This document shows, piece after piece, positions 37,605 to 45,848 of a stretch of 64,000 nucleotides of DNA. The position numbers were made by a program, and so were the translations under genes. The stretch is taken from the NCBI RefSeq assembly GCF_016653115.1, contig NZ_NHRX01000043.1, positions 98,819 through 162,818 of the forward strand, in the 5' to 3' direction. Under the pieces are notes generated by a model. It saw nothing but the letters and a program-made list of their open reading frames with translations. It was not told where the DNA came from and ran no database searches. The stretch's first letter is position 1; each line of letters opens with the position of its first letter. Source of the stretch: Rhodocyclus purpureus. Lineage in GTDB: Bacteria > Pseudomonadota > Gammaproteobacteria > Burkholderiales > Rhodocyclaceae.

Positions 37605-38315
37605 TCAAAGGACTCGGGTACCGTTGAGCGCCAACTTGTGCCAGTCGAAATGCGGGCCGGGGTCGGTCTTGCGCCCGGGCGCGATGTCGGAATGCGCGGC
37701 CAGCCCCTCGATCGGGTAGCGTGTGCGCAGCCCCGCGATCAGCCGGCGCAGCACGCGGTACTGGGCCGCGGTGAAGGAGTGGAAGTCGTCGCCTTCGAGT
37801 TCGATCCCGAGCGAGAAGTCGTTGCAGCGCTCGCGCCCGCGCCAGCAGGAGACACCGGCGTGCCAGGCGCGGCGGTCGCCGGAGACGAACTGGACCAGTT
37901 GCCCGTCGCGGCGGATCAGGAAATGGGCTGAAACGCGCAGGCCGGCGATGCAGGCGAAGAAGGGGTGCGCCGAGGGGTCGAGCGTGTTGGTGAACAGGCG
38001 GAAGACATCGTCACCGCCGAACTGCCCCGGCGGCAGGCTGATCGCGTGGATGACGACGAGGCGGATCGCTTCTCCGGGCGGCCGCTCGTCGCAGTTCGGT
38101 GATTCGATCCGGCGCGCGCCGATCACCCAGCCCTGATCGTCGAGCGCCAGTGCTGCGCCGCGGCCACGCCGTATCCCGGAGCACGGATTCGCGGCTGCCG
38201 CCGCTCCCACGAGTAGCGAGCCCCGCTCGCTCACGGCGGCGCGCTCGTCTGCCACGACCGACGTGCCGGCAGCGTCGCCGCTCAGCACCGGCCACCCCGC
38301 AAAAACTTCCCACAC
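37605..38315 (-). CDS. ampD: 1,6-anhydro-N-acetylmuramyl-L-alanine amidase
   Basis: This cytoplasmic zinc amidase recycles peptidoglycan by removing peptides from anhydromuramic acid. Motifs are VVIHAISLPPGQFGG, SAHFLIRRDGQLVQFV, WHAGVSCWRGRERCNDFSLGIE and AHSDIAPGRKTDPGPHFDW, including the zinc His/His/Asp and catalytic Glu. AmpD homology begins at LALDDQGWVIGARR, about 55 residues after the ATG. The extra N-terminus is unlike AmpD and contains a REP-like palindrome (about 38186-38215). The true start is probably one of the in-frame GTG codons. Confidence 0.9.
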   Translation of the reverse strand: MWEVFAGWPVLSGDAAGTSVVADERAAVSERGSLLVGAAAAANPCSGIRRGRGAALALDDQGWVIGARRIESPNCDERPPGEAIRLVVIHAISLPPGQFGGDDVFRLFTNTLDPSAHPFFACIAGLRVSAHFLIRRDGQLVQFVSGDRRAWHAGVSCWRGRERCNDFSLGIELEGDDFHSFTAAQYRVLRRLIAGLRTRYPIEGLAAHSDIAPGRKTDPGPHFDWHKLALNGTRVL

Positions 38316-38363
38316 CCAATCAAATAAAAGCCCATAGAACCGACTTCAATCCCACTTTCAGGC

Positions 38364-38388
38364 ATAAAAAAGGGCCCAGAAGGGCCTA
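38364..38388 (-). terminator. Intrinsic terminator of the PP0621-type gene
   Basis: On the minus strand a GGCCC-TTCT-GGGCC stem is followed by CTTTTTT. The stem overlaps the stop codon of the gene. Confidence 0.75.
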
Positions 38389-38619
38389 ATCCCCGCTTTT
38401 ATTCTCTGCGGCGTTCCGGTGTTCGGCGCAGCAGTAATTGCGCTCGCCGCTGCGCAGGGCGTCCCCCTCGGGGACGTTCACGCCACACCAGGCACAGGCC
38501 ACCATGCGCTCGGGCAGGCGCTCCTGCGGCGCGCGCGCAGGCGTACGCGGTGCGCTCAGGCGGCGCCAGAAATACCACCCGCCCACGGCCAGGAGGATAA
38601 GCAAAATGAATTTGAGCAT
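38386..38619 (-). CDS. PP0621-family small membrane protein
   Basis: This 77-residue protein has one N-terminal membrane helix (MLKFILLILLAVGGWYFWRRL) and a short cysteine motif, MVACAWCGVNVPEGD followed by YCCAEHR, typical of the PP0621 family. The cysteines probably bind zinc. Function unknown. It is divergent from the CoA-transferase gene and lies close to ampD, a pairing I recall from other betaproteobacteria. Confidence 0.88.
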   Translation of the reverse strand: MLKFILLILLAVGGWYFWRRLSAPRTPARAPQERLPERMVACAWCGVNVPEGDALRSGERNYCCAEHRNAAENKSGD

Positions 38620-38846
38620 GGTCTTCCATCGCGCCTGCCGGGACCGTTCGGAAGCGGCATCGGCAGTCCATTTAGTAAAACTAATTTACTGAAGATCAAC
38701 AACTTGGAGCACTTTTCATACCCGATTTTCATCATGTGAAATTTTGGCTGGCAAGCCGGCGCGGGCGGGTCTTAAAATACCAGCCCTTCGGCGCGCCGCC
38801 GCTCCGACAACGCTACTTCGCCACTCTTTTGCAAGGAAATCAAGCA

Positions 38847-40361
38847 ATGTCTTCCGCATCCCGAGTCCTCAACCCAGCGCTGCGCAGCAAGATCATGTCC
38901 GCCGACGAAGCGGCTGCGCTGATCCCCTCCGGCGTCAATGTCGGCATGAGCGGCTTCACCGGCTCGGGCTATCCGAAGCTGGTCCCGGCCGCGCTCGCGC
39001 GCCACATCAACGAGCGTAACGCCGCCGGTGAAAAGTTCAGGATCGGCGTGTGGACCGGCGCTTCGACCGCGCCCGAACTCGACGGCGCGCTGGCGTCGGT
39101 CGACGGCGTCGAAATGCGCCTGCCCTACCAGTCCGACCCGACCTGCCGCAAGCGCATCAACGCCGGCGAGATGGAATACATCGACATCCACCTGTCGCAC
39201 GTCGCGCAGTTCGTCTGGTTCGGCCACCTCGGCAAGCTCGACATCGCGGTCGTCGAAGTCGCCGGCATCCGCGAGGACGGCAGCCTGATCCCGTGCTCGT
39301 CGATCGGCAACAACAAGACCTGGCTCGACCAGGCCGACAAGATCATCCTCGAGGTCAATTCCTGGCAGAACCTGCAGCTCGAGGGCATGCACGACATCTA
39401 CTACGGCACGCAGCTGCCGCCGAACCGCCTGCCGATCCCGATCGTCGGCCCCGGCGACCGCATCGGCGAAGCCTACTACCGCTGCGACCCGAGCAAGGTC
39501 ATCGCCGTCGTCGAGACCAACGCGCCCGACCGCAACACGCCGTTCACGCCGCCCGACGCCGACTCCAAGCGAATCGCCGGCCACATCATCGAGTTCCTCG
39601 AACACGAGGTGAAGAAGGGCCGCCTGCCGGCAAACCTGCTGCCGCTGCAGTCGGGCGTCGGCAACATCGCCAACGCGGTGATGGCCGGCCTCGCCGACAG
39701 CCCGTTCGAGCACCTCACCGCCTATACGGAAGTGCTGCAGGACGGCATGCTCGAACTGATCAAGTCGGGCAAGATGGACTTCGCCTCGGCGACCGCCTTC
39801 TCGCTCTCGCCGACCGCGCTCGCCGACCTCAACGCGCACCTCGCCGACTTCCGCCAGAAGATCCTGCTGCGCCCGCAGGAAATCAGCAACCACCCCGAAG
39901 TCATCCGCCGCCTCGGCATCATCGCCATGAACGGGATGATCGAGGCCGACATCTACGGCAACGTGAATTCGACGCACGTCATGGGCAGCGCGATCATGAA
40001 CGGCATCGGCGGCTCGGGCGACTTCGCACGCAACGCCTACCTGTCGATGTTCATGACCCCGTCGGTGGCCAAGGGCGGTGCCATCTCCTGCATCGTGCCG
40101 ATGGTTTCTCACGTCGACCACACCGAGCACGACGTGCAGGTGATCGTCACCGAGCAGGGGCTGGCCGACCTGCGCGGCCTGTCGCCGAAGCAGCGCGCCC
40201 GCGAGGTGATCGAGAAGTGCTCGCACCCCGACTTCAAGCCGATGCTCCAGGACTACTACGAGCGCGCCCTGCGCGAAGCCTCCGGCCGCCAGACGCCGCA
40301 CATCCTCGACGAGGCGCTGTCCTGGCACAGCCGCTACCTGAAGACGGGCAGCATGCGCTGA
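38847..40361 (+). CDS. Acetyl-CoA hydrolase/transferase family CoA-transferase (succinyl-CoA:acetate type)
   Basis: This 504-residue class I CoA-transferase moves CoA between acetate, succinate or propionate. Motifs are GFTGSGYPKLVP, IPCSSIGNNKTWLDQADKIILEVN, VTEQGLADLRGL (containing the catalytic Glu) and GIGGSGDFARNAYLS. The length matches succinate CoA-transferases such as AarC/ScpC. The start MSSASRVLNP has an AAGGAAA site; the longer frame adds a non-homologous leader. The upstream region is A/T-rich (about 38672-38740) and should contain the promoter. A strong terminator follows, so it is probably transcribed alone. Confidence 0.93.
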   Translation: MSSASRVLNPALRSKIMSADEAAALIPSGVNVGMSGFTGSGYPKLVPAALARHINERNAAGEKFRIGVWTGASTAPELDGALASVDGVEMRLPYQSDPTCRKRINAGEMEYIDIHLSHVAQFVWFGHLGKLDIAVVEVAGIREDGSLIPCSSIGNNKTWLDQADKIILEVNSWQNLQLEGMHDIYYGTQLPPNRLPIPIVGPGDRIGEAYYRCDPSKVIAVVETNAPDRNTPFTPPDADSKRIAGHIIEFLEHEVKKGRLPANLLPLQSGVGNIANAVMAGLADSPFEHLTAYTEVLQDGMLELIKSGKMDFASATAFSLSPTALADLNAHLADFRQKILLRPQEISNHPEVIRRLGIIAMNGMIEADIYGNVNSTHVMGSAIMNGIGGSGDFARNAYLSMFMTPSVAKGGAISCIVPMVSHVDHTEHDVQVIVTEQGLADLRGLSPKQRAREVIEKCSHPDFKPMLQDYYERALREASGRQTPHILDEALSWHSRYLKTGSMR

Positions 40362-40399
40362 TCGTCACGGGAGAGCACGCTCTCCCGTGCAGCGGATGG

Positions 40400-40436
40400 G
40401 GAATGCCACTCTAACGAGCGGCATTCCATTTTTTTG
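40400..40436 (+). terminator. Intrinsic terminator of the CoA-transferase gene
   Basis: GGAATGCC / GGCATTCC stem with a 12-nt loop, followed by ATTTTTTT. A second perfect hairpin, ACGGGAGAGC/GCTCTCCCGT, lies just before it at 40367-40388. Confidence 0.85.
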
Positions 40437-40539
40437 GTGCGGAAACCCCAGATCGGCTCGCAGTAGCCCCGTGCCTGCCTTCCCTGCGTGAGCAGGGTGA
40501 CCGAAAGCGCCCTCGCCGGATTCGGCCAGCAGCGTGATC

Positions 40540-40791
40540 TCAGTAGGTATCCGTCGGACCAGGCAGGTCATCAGCAGCCTTGTCCAGAATAGCCATGGCA
40601 TCTGCAGTGGTGGTCGACGCAGCAAGCTGGCGTAGTTTGGTCATGTAAAGCATCTGCTCACGGATCAACAATCCATCGTGTATCAGTTCAGCATAAAGAC
40701 GGTTCTCGGAGACCCCCAGCTCTTCGGCCAGACGCCTGCCGCGATCACGCTCATCACTCTGAATTCTAAGGGGAAAAGAGCTTTTGCTCAC
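40540..40791 (-). CDS. Small helix-rich protein, likely antitoxin of the PIN module
   Basis: This 83-residue protein starts MSKSSFPLRIQSDERDRGRRLAEELGVSENRLYAE. A basic strand followed by two helices suggests a ribbon-helix-helix DNA-binding fold; the C-terminal half would bind the toxin. It lies 9 bases downstream of the PIN-domain gene, so here the toxin gene comes first. Family match is by pattern only. Confidence 0.65.
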   Translation of the reverse strand: MSKSSFPLRIQSDERDRGRRLAEELGVSENRLYAELIHDGLLIREQMLYMTKLRQLAASTTTADAMAILDKAADDLPGPTDTY

Positions 40792-40800
40792 GATTGTCTC

Positions 40801-41226
40801 CTAGTGGGGCAGCGAGTGCATCAACTGACCGGGCGTAACTGCGGCAACCTGCGGAAAACGAAGTTCCGCACGCGCGAAATCTTTAATCTTGTGGGTGACG
40901 ATAGTACAGGGCCACGCGGCTATCGCGATCTCAAGGACAAAGTTGTCACCTTCATCCGGCAGGTTCGGTCGCCACAGGTAGCGGACATCGATCTCGGTCG
41001 CTTTTATCAGCAACTGCGCAAGGACGATCTCGATCTCATGGAAGGAAAGATTCGTGTCAGCGAGTATTTCAGGCCGGCTCAGGACATCACGGTACTCGTA
41101 GACGAGCTTCTGATGAGTCACCAAAGGCAGGACGCCGAGCAAACCCAAGCGGACAATCGCGTTGCTCGCTCCAGTTCTGGATCGAAAGGCCGCTACAAGA
41201 ATGTTGGTGTCGAGCAGGTATCGCAT
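40801..41226 (-). CDS. PIN-domain protein, putative toxin
   Basis: This 141-residue protein starts MRYLLDTNILVAAFRSRTGASNAIVR, matching the group annotated as 'putative toxin-antitoxin system toxin component, PIN family'. Acidic residues D6 and E41 (LVYEYRDVL) and the DEGDNFVLEIAIAA segment form the predicted Mg site; IVTHKIKDF stands where many PIN proteins have VTxNxxDF. A long upstream extension in the same frame lacks homology and is left out. A GATATC palindrome precedes the start. Confidence 0.85.
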   Translation of the reverse strand: MRYLLDTNILVAAFRSRTGASNAIVRLGLLGVLPLVTHQKLVYEYRDVLSRPEILADTNLSFHEIEIVLAQLLIKATEIDVRYLWRPNLPDEGDNFVLEIAIAAWPCTIVTHKIKDFARAELRFPQVAAVTPGQLMHSLPH

Positions 41227-41235
41227 ACGCTCAAT

Positions 41236-41253
41236 GATATCAATAACGATATC
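41236..41253. promoter_or_regulatory. Palindromic operator candidate of the PIN module
   Basis: GATATC-AATAAC-GATATC, two perfect half-sites 10 bases upstream of the toxin start on the minus strand. The location fits autoregulation by the module. Confidence 0.45.
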
Positions 41254-41309
41254 TCTTCGCGAATGACCGAGCTCAAATGATGAGCAGAATGCTCGATGAA
41301 GCAAGCAAG

Positions 41310-41343
41310 GTCGGGTTGGCGCAGCGTAGCAGCGTAACCCGAC
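41310..41343. repeat. Palindromic repeat with GTCGGGTT/AACCCGAC ends
   Basis: GTCGGGTT (41310-41317) is mirrored by AACCCGAC (41336-41343). The same GTAACCCGAC end closes the direct repeats at 24467 and 25484, so this end motif is shared between repeat types. It lies at the 3' end of the racemase/CoA-transferase gene. Confidence 0.5.
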
Positions 41344-41350
41344 ACTTCGC

Positions 41351-42496
41351 TCAGACGGCCCCGCAAGCCTCCAGCCTTGCCACCTCATCCGCGGAAAACC
41401 CCCACGCGCCGAGCACATCCTGCGCCGGCCCCGCCGCCCGCGGCGATGTCGGCCGCTCCGGAACACTGCGCGAAAAGCGCGGCGCCGGCGCTGGCTGGAT
41501 GACGCCGTCGATGTCGATGAAGGTGCCTCGCGCGACGTTGTGCGGGTGGCGCGCTGCCTCGTCCATGTCGAGCACCGGTGCGACGCAGGCGTCGCTGCCC
41601 TCCATCAACGCACACCACTCGTCGCGCGTCTTGCCGAGGATGATCGCGGCGAGCTTTTCCTTGAGGATCGGCCACTGGCGGCGGTCCCACTGCGTCCTGA
41701 AGTCGGGGTCTTCGATCCCCGCCTTCTCCAGGAACAGCGCGTAGAACTGCGACTCGATCGGGCCGATCGAGATGTATTTGCCGTCGGCGCAGCGGTAGGT
41801 GTCGTAGAAATGCGCGCCGCCGTCGAGCAGGTTGCTGCCGCGCTGCTGCGTCCATTCGCCCATCGCCTTCAGCGTGTACATCATGGTCATCAGCGTCGCG
41901 CAGCCGTCGGTCATCGCGGCGTCGACGACCTGTCCCTTTCCCGACCCCTTCGCTTCGAGCAGCGCCGCAAGCACGCCGAAGGCGAGGAACAGCGCGCCGC
42001 CGCCGCAGTCGGCGACGAGGTTGAGCGGGACCACCGGCTTGCCGCCCTTCTCGCCGATCGCGTGCAAGGCGCCCGAGAGCGAGAGGTAGTTGATGTCGTG
42101 GCCGGCGGCATGGGTGAGCGTCCCGCTCTGGCCCCAGCCGGTCATCCGGCCATAGACGAGACGCGGGTTGCGCTCAAGGCAGGGCTCCGGCCCGAGCCCG
42201 AGGCGCTCCATCACGCCAGGCCGGAAGCCCTCGATCAGCGCGTCGGCGGAAGCGATCAGTTGCAGCGCGGCGGCGATTCCCTCGGGTTTTTTGAGGTCGA
42301 GCGCGATCACCCGGCGAGAGCGGTTGAGGATGTCGATCTTCGGGTCGAACAGATCGGCGCTCGGCCTGCCGCCGGCCGAGGGCTTGCGCTCGATGCGCAG
42401 CACCTCGGCGCCGAGGTCGGCGAGCAGCATCGCCGCCATCGGTGCCGGACCGAGCGCGGCGAATTCGACGACCTTGATCCCGTGCAGGGGTCCCAT
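41351..42496 (-). CDS. CaiB/BaiF CoA-transferase family protein, alpha-methylacyl-CoA racemase type
   Basis: This 381-residue family III CoA-transferase fold protein starts [19 protein letters not shown]. The racemase-like motifs [11 protein letters not shown] and [18 protein letters not shown] contain the His/Asp pair used by AMACR enzymes to invert the 2-methyl centre of acyl-CoA. The longer frame (10 extra residues) overlaps a REP-like palindrome and is less likely. It is the last gene of the acyl-CoA operon. Racemase is favoured over transferase by these motifs, not proven. Confidence 0.85.
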   Translation of the reverse strand: MGPLHGIKVVEFAALGPAPMAAMLLADLGAEVLRIERKPSAGGRPSADLFDPKIDILNRSRRVIALDLKKPEGIAAALQLIASADALIEGFRPGVMERLGLGPEPCLERNPRLVYGRMTGWGQSGTLTHAAGHDINYLSLSGALHAIGEKGGKPVVPLNLVADCGGGALFLAFGVLAALLEAKGSGKGQVVDAAMTDGCATLMTMMYTLKAMGEWTQQRGSNLLDGGAHFYDTYRCADGKYISIGPIESQFYALFLEKAGIEDPDFRTQWDRRQWPILKEKLAAIILGKTRDEWCALMEGSDACVAPVLDMDEAARHPHNVARGTFIDIDGVIQPAPAPRFSRSVPERPTSPRAAGPAQDVLGAWGFSADEVARLEACGAV

Positions 42497-42510
42497 CTCG
42501 TCTCCCGACA

Positions 42511-42533
42511 GGACAGTTTGCAACAAACTGTCC
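42511..42533. repeat. REP-like palindrome GGACAGTTTG/CAAACTGTCC
   Basis: A perfect 10-bp inverted repeat with a 3-base loop, lying between the racemase-like and acyl-CoA dehydrogenase genes of one operon. It shares the GGGACAGT core and an adjoining T/A-run with the element at 4298-4322. Confidence 0.65.
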
Positions 42534-42541
42534 CTATATTT

Positions 42542-43687
42542 TTAAGTCGCCAGCGTACGGCCGATGACCAGGCGCTGGATGTCGTTGGCGCCTTCGTAGA
42601 TCTGGCAGACGCGGACGTCGCGATAGATGCGCTCGACCGGGAAGTCGGAGACGTAGCCGTAGCCGCCGTGGATCTGGATCGCGTCGGAGCAGACCTTCTC
42701 GGCGATCTCGGACGAGAACATCTTGGCCATCGACGCTTCGACCAGGCAGGGCCTGCCGGCGTCGCGCAGGGAGGCGGCGTGCAGGACCAGCTGGCGCGCG
42801 GCCTCGACCTGCGTCGCCATGTCGGCGAGACGGAAGTTCACCGCCTGGTGCTCGATGATCGGCTTGCCGAAGGTCTCGCGTTCCCTGGCGTACTTCACCG
42901 CGGCGTCGAGCGCCGCACGCGCCATTCCCACCGCCTGCGCGGCGATGCCGATGCGGCCGGCTTCGAGGTTGGCGAGCGCGATGCGGTAGCCGTCGCCCGG
43001 CTTGCCGAGCAGCGCCGACGCGGGAACGCGACAGTTCTCGAAGATGATCGTCGCCGTGTCCGAGCAGTGCTGGCCCATCTTGTCCTCGACGCGCGCGACG
43101 ATGTAGCCGGGCGTGCTGGTCGGCACCAGGAAGCAGGAGATCCCCTTCTTGCCGGCCGCCTTGTCGGTGACCGCGAAGACGATGGCGACGTCGGCGTGCT
43201 TGCCGGTGGTGATGAACTGCTTGACGCCATTGAGCACGTAGCCCTCGCCCGCCTCGTCCTGCACCCGGTCGGCGCGCGTGGTGATCGCCGACGCGTCGGA
43301 ACCCGTGTGCGGCTCGGTCAGGCAGAAGCAGCCCAACTTCTCGCCGCGCGCGAGTCCCGGCAGCCAGGTTGCCTTCTGCTCCTGCGTGCCGTACTTGTGC
43401 ACGATCCCGCAGGGCAGCGAGTTCTGCACGCTGACGATGGTCGAGATGGCGCCGTCGCCGGCGGCGATCTCTTCGAGCGCCAGCGCCAGCGACACGTAGT
43501 CGAGGCCGGCGCCGCCCCATTCCTCGGGGACGACCATGCCGAGCGCGCCGAGCTGGCCGAGTTCGCGCAGGAGCGCGAGCGGGAATTCGTGCGTGCGGTC
43601 GCGCTCGCCGGCGCTCGGCGCCAGGCGCTCCTGCGCGAAGGCGCGCAGCGAGTCGCGGATCATTTCCTGTTCCTGGGTGAGGATCAT
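42542..43687 (-). CDS. Acyl-CoA dehydrogenase
   Basis: This 381-residue FAD flavoenzyme makes the alpha-beta double bond in acyl-CoA and passes electrons to ETF. Motifs are FCLTEPHTGSDASAI, VKQFITTGKHADV, QIHGGYGYVSDFPVERIYRD and the catalytic base E365 in IYEGANDIQR, the position used by short- and branched-chain members. The start MILTQEQEMIRD is chosen; the thiolase gene stop lies 1 base upstream. It acts after thioester activation in the same pathway as its neighbours. Confidence 0.95.
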   Translation of the reverse strand: MILTQEQEMIRDSLRAFAQERLAPSAGERDRTHEFPLALLRELGQLGALGMVVPEEWGGAGLDYVSLALALEEIAAGDGAISTIVSVQNSLPCGIVHKYGTQEQKATWLPGLARGEKLGCFCLTEPHTGSDASAITTRADRVQDEAGEGYVLNGVKQFITTGKHADVAIVFAVTDKAAGKKGISCFLVPTSTPGYIVARVEDKMGQHCSDTATIIFENCRVPASALLGKPGDGYRIALANLEAGRIGIAAQAVGMARAALDAAVKYARERETFGKPIIEHQAVNFRLADMATQVEAARQLVLHAASLRDAGRPCLVEASMAKMFSSEIAEKVCSDAIQIHGGYGYVSDFPVERIYRDVRVCQIYEGANDIQRLVIGRTLAT

Positions 43688-43688
43688 G

Positions 43689-44876
43689 TCAGAGCATCTC
43701 CACGCCGACGGCAACTGCCTCGCCGCCGCCGATGCACAGCGAGGCGACGCCCTTCTTCTTGCCGTACTGCCGGAGCGCGCCGAGCAGCGTCACCAGGATG
43801 CGCGCGCCGGAAGCGCCGATCGGGTGGCCGAGCGCGCAGGCGCCGCCATGGACGTTGACCTTGTCGACATCGAGCTTGAGGTCGTGGATCGCGGCCATGG
43901 TGACGACGGCGAAGGCCTCGTTGATTTCCCAGAAATCGACGTCGGCGACGCTCCAGCCGGTCTTCTTGAGAAGCTTCTCCATCGCGAACACCGGCGCGGT
44001 GGTGAACAGGTTCGGCTCCTGCGCATGCGTCGTGTGGCCGACGATCTTCGCGAGCGGCTTGAGGCCGAGCGCGTTGGCCTTCGAGGCCTTCATCAGGACG
44101 ACGGCAGCCGCGCCGTCGGAGATCGACGACGAGTTGGCCGGGGTGACGGTGCCGTCCTTCCTGAACGCAGGCTTCAGTCCCGGGATCTTGTCGATCTGCG
44201 CCTTCAGCGGCTGCTCGTCGCGCTCGACGAGCACGTCGCCCTTGCGCCCGGAGACCGTCACCGGAGCGATTTCCCAGGCGAACAGGCCCTCGTTGATCGC
44301 CTTTTGCGCGCGCGTCGTCGAGCGGATCGCGAACTCGTCCTGCGCCTGGCGCGTGAAGCCGTAGGACTCGGCGCATTCCTCGGCGAAGGTGCCCATCAGG
44401 CGGCCCTTCTGGTAGGCATCCTCGAGCCCGTCGAGGAACATGTGGTCGAAAACCTGGCCGTGGCCGAGACGGTAGCCGCCGCGCGCCTTCGGCAGCAGGT
44501 AGGGCGCGCCGCTCATCGACTCCTGACCGCCGGCGACGCCGACCTCGAAAGCGCCGGCGACGATGCCGTCGTGCACCTGCATCACGGCCTTCAGTGCCGA
44601 GCCGCACATCTTGTTGATCGTCGTACAGCCGGCCGACAGCGGCAGGCCGGCGCCGAGTGCCGCCTGACGTCCGGGTGCCTGGCCGATTCCGGCCTGCAGC
44701 ACGTTGCCGAAGACGACTTCCTCGACCAGTTCCGGCGCGATCCCAGCGCGCTCGACGGCGGCGCGGATCGCGACCGCGCCGAGTTGCGGCGCGGAAAGGC
44801 TGTTGAAATCACCCTGGAAGCCGCCCATCGGCGTGCGGGCAGCGGAAACGATGACGATCGGGTCTGCGTGCGACAT
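43689..44876 (-). CDS. Acetyl-CoA acetyltransferase (thiolase)
   Basis: This 395-residue thiolase cleaves 3-ketoacyl-CoA with CoA, or condenses two acetyl-CoA. The nucleophile is C91 (INKMCGSALKAVM), with H351 (ALGHPIGASGAR) and C381 (SLCIGGGEAVAV) completing the site. Full length. It is the second gene of the operon, 65 bases after the dehydrogenase gene. Degradation is more likely than PHB synthesis because of the neighbours. Confidence 0.95.
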   Translation of the reverse strand: MSHADPIVIVSAARTPMGGFQGDFNSLSAPQLGAVAIRAAVERAGIAPELVEEVVFGNVLQAGIGQAPGRQAALGAGLPLSAGCTTINKMCGSALKAVMQVHDGIVAGAFEVGVAGGQESMSGAPYLLPKARGGYRLGHGQVFDHMFLDGLEDAYQKGRLMGTFAEECAESYGFTRQAQDEFAIRSTTRAQKAINEGLFAWEIAPVTVSGRKGDVLVERDEQPLKAQIDKIPGLKPAFRKDGTVTPANSSSISDGAAAVVLMKASKANALGLKPLAKIVGHTTHAQEPNLFTTAPVFAMEKLLKKTGWSVADVDFWEINEAFAVVTMAAIHDLKLDVDKVNVHGGACALGHPIGASGARILVTLLGALRQYGKKKGVASLCIGGGEAVAVGVEML

Positions 44877-44941
44877 GAAAGACTCCTTGTCCGATAACGA
44901 AGTTGGCGAATACGGGAGATGCTGGAAGATGCGGCAATCGA

Positions 44942-45706
44942 CTACTTGGCCGCCATGCGGATGGCACCGTCGAAGCGGATCACCTCACCGTTGAGGTACT
45001 GATTGCTGAAGATGTGCTCGACCAGCACCGCGAATTCGGCCGGCTTGCCCATGCGCGAGGGGAAGGGAACCATCTTGCCGAGCGACTCCTGCACGTCCGC
45101 TGGCATCGCCGTCAGCATCGGCGTCTCCATGATGCCGGGGGCGATGGTCATGACGCGGATCCCGGAGCGCGCCAGTTCGCGCGCGATCGGCAGCGTCATC
45201 GCGACGATGCCGCCCTTCGACGCGGCGTAGGCGGCCTGCCCGAGCTGGCCGTCGAAGGCGGCAACCGATGCGGTATTGACGATGACGCCGCGCTCGCCCT
45301 TCTCGTCCGGCTCCGACTTGCTCATGATCTCGGCAGCCAGGCGGATCATGTTGAAGCTGCCGACGAGGTTGATGTTGATCACGCGCGCGAAGCTGTCGAG
45401 GCGGTGCGCGCCTTCCCGGCCGACCACCTTCTCCGCCGGCGCGATGCCGGCACAGTTCACCAGCCCGCGCAAGGTACCCAGTTCCTGTGCCGCGGCGAAG
45501 GCGCCCCTGGCGCTCTCCTCGTTGGCCACGTCGGTGGCGACGAAACGCGCGTTCTCGCCGAGTTCGGCCGCCAGCGCCGAACCTGCGGCGGCGTTGACGT
45601 CGGCGAGCACGACCTTGCCGCCGGCAGCGACGATCATGCGCGCGGTGGCAGCCCCCAGCCCCGAACCACCGCCCGTCACGACGAATACGTTGCCCTTGAT
45701 CTGCAT
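44942..45706 (-). CDS. 3-hydroxyacyl-CoA dehydrogenase, SDR type (HSD17B10-like)
   Basis: This 254-residue SDR starts [25 protein letters not shown], then [34 protein letters not shown] (Ser, Tyr, Lys) and [10 protein letters not shown]. The pattern matches the type-2 3-hydroxyacyl-CoA dehydrogenases, which oxidise 3-hydroxy- and 2-methyl-3-hydroxyacyl-CoA with NAD. An AGGAG site precedes the start. It is the first gene of the operon and is divergent from the AraC-type regulator. Confidence 0.92.
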   Translation of the reverse strand: MQIKGNVFVVTGGGSGLGAATARMIVAAGGKVVLADVNAAAGSALAAELGENARFVATDVANEESARGAFAAAQELGTLRGLVNCAGIAPAEKVVGREGAHRLDSFARVININLVGSFNMIRLAAEIMSKSEPDEKGERGVIVNTASVAAFDGQLGQAAYAASKGGIVAMTLPIARELARSGIRVMTIAPGIMETPMLTAMPADVQESLGKMVPFPSRMGKPAEFAVLVEHIFSNQYLNGEVIRFDGAIRMAAK

Positions 45707-45848
45707 GAAGTTTCGCTCCTCTCGAGTGATCCGCGTGGTCGAAGCGCGTCTCCCGGCGGGGCACCCTGCCCCGCCCACGGCGCTCGAATCAGCCGGCTAG
45801 CTTAGGCAGACGCGGACGCCGGCTCCATGCCGGAAGCGCTCAAACTGA

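Noticed and set aside
41540..43858. 772-residue plus-strand frame
   Set aside because: Antisense to the acyl-CoA operon; no recognisable domain.
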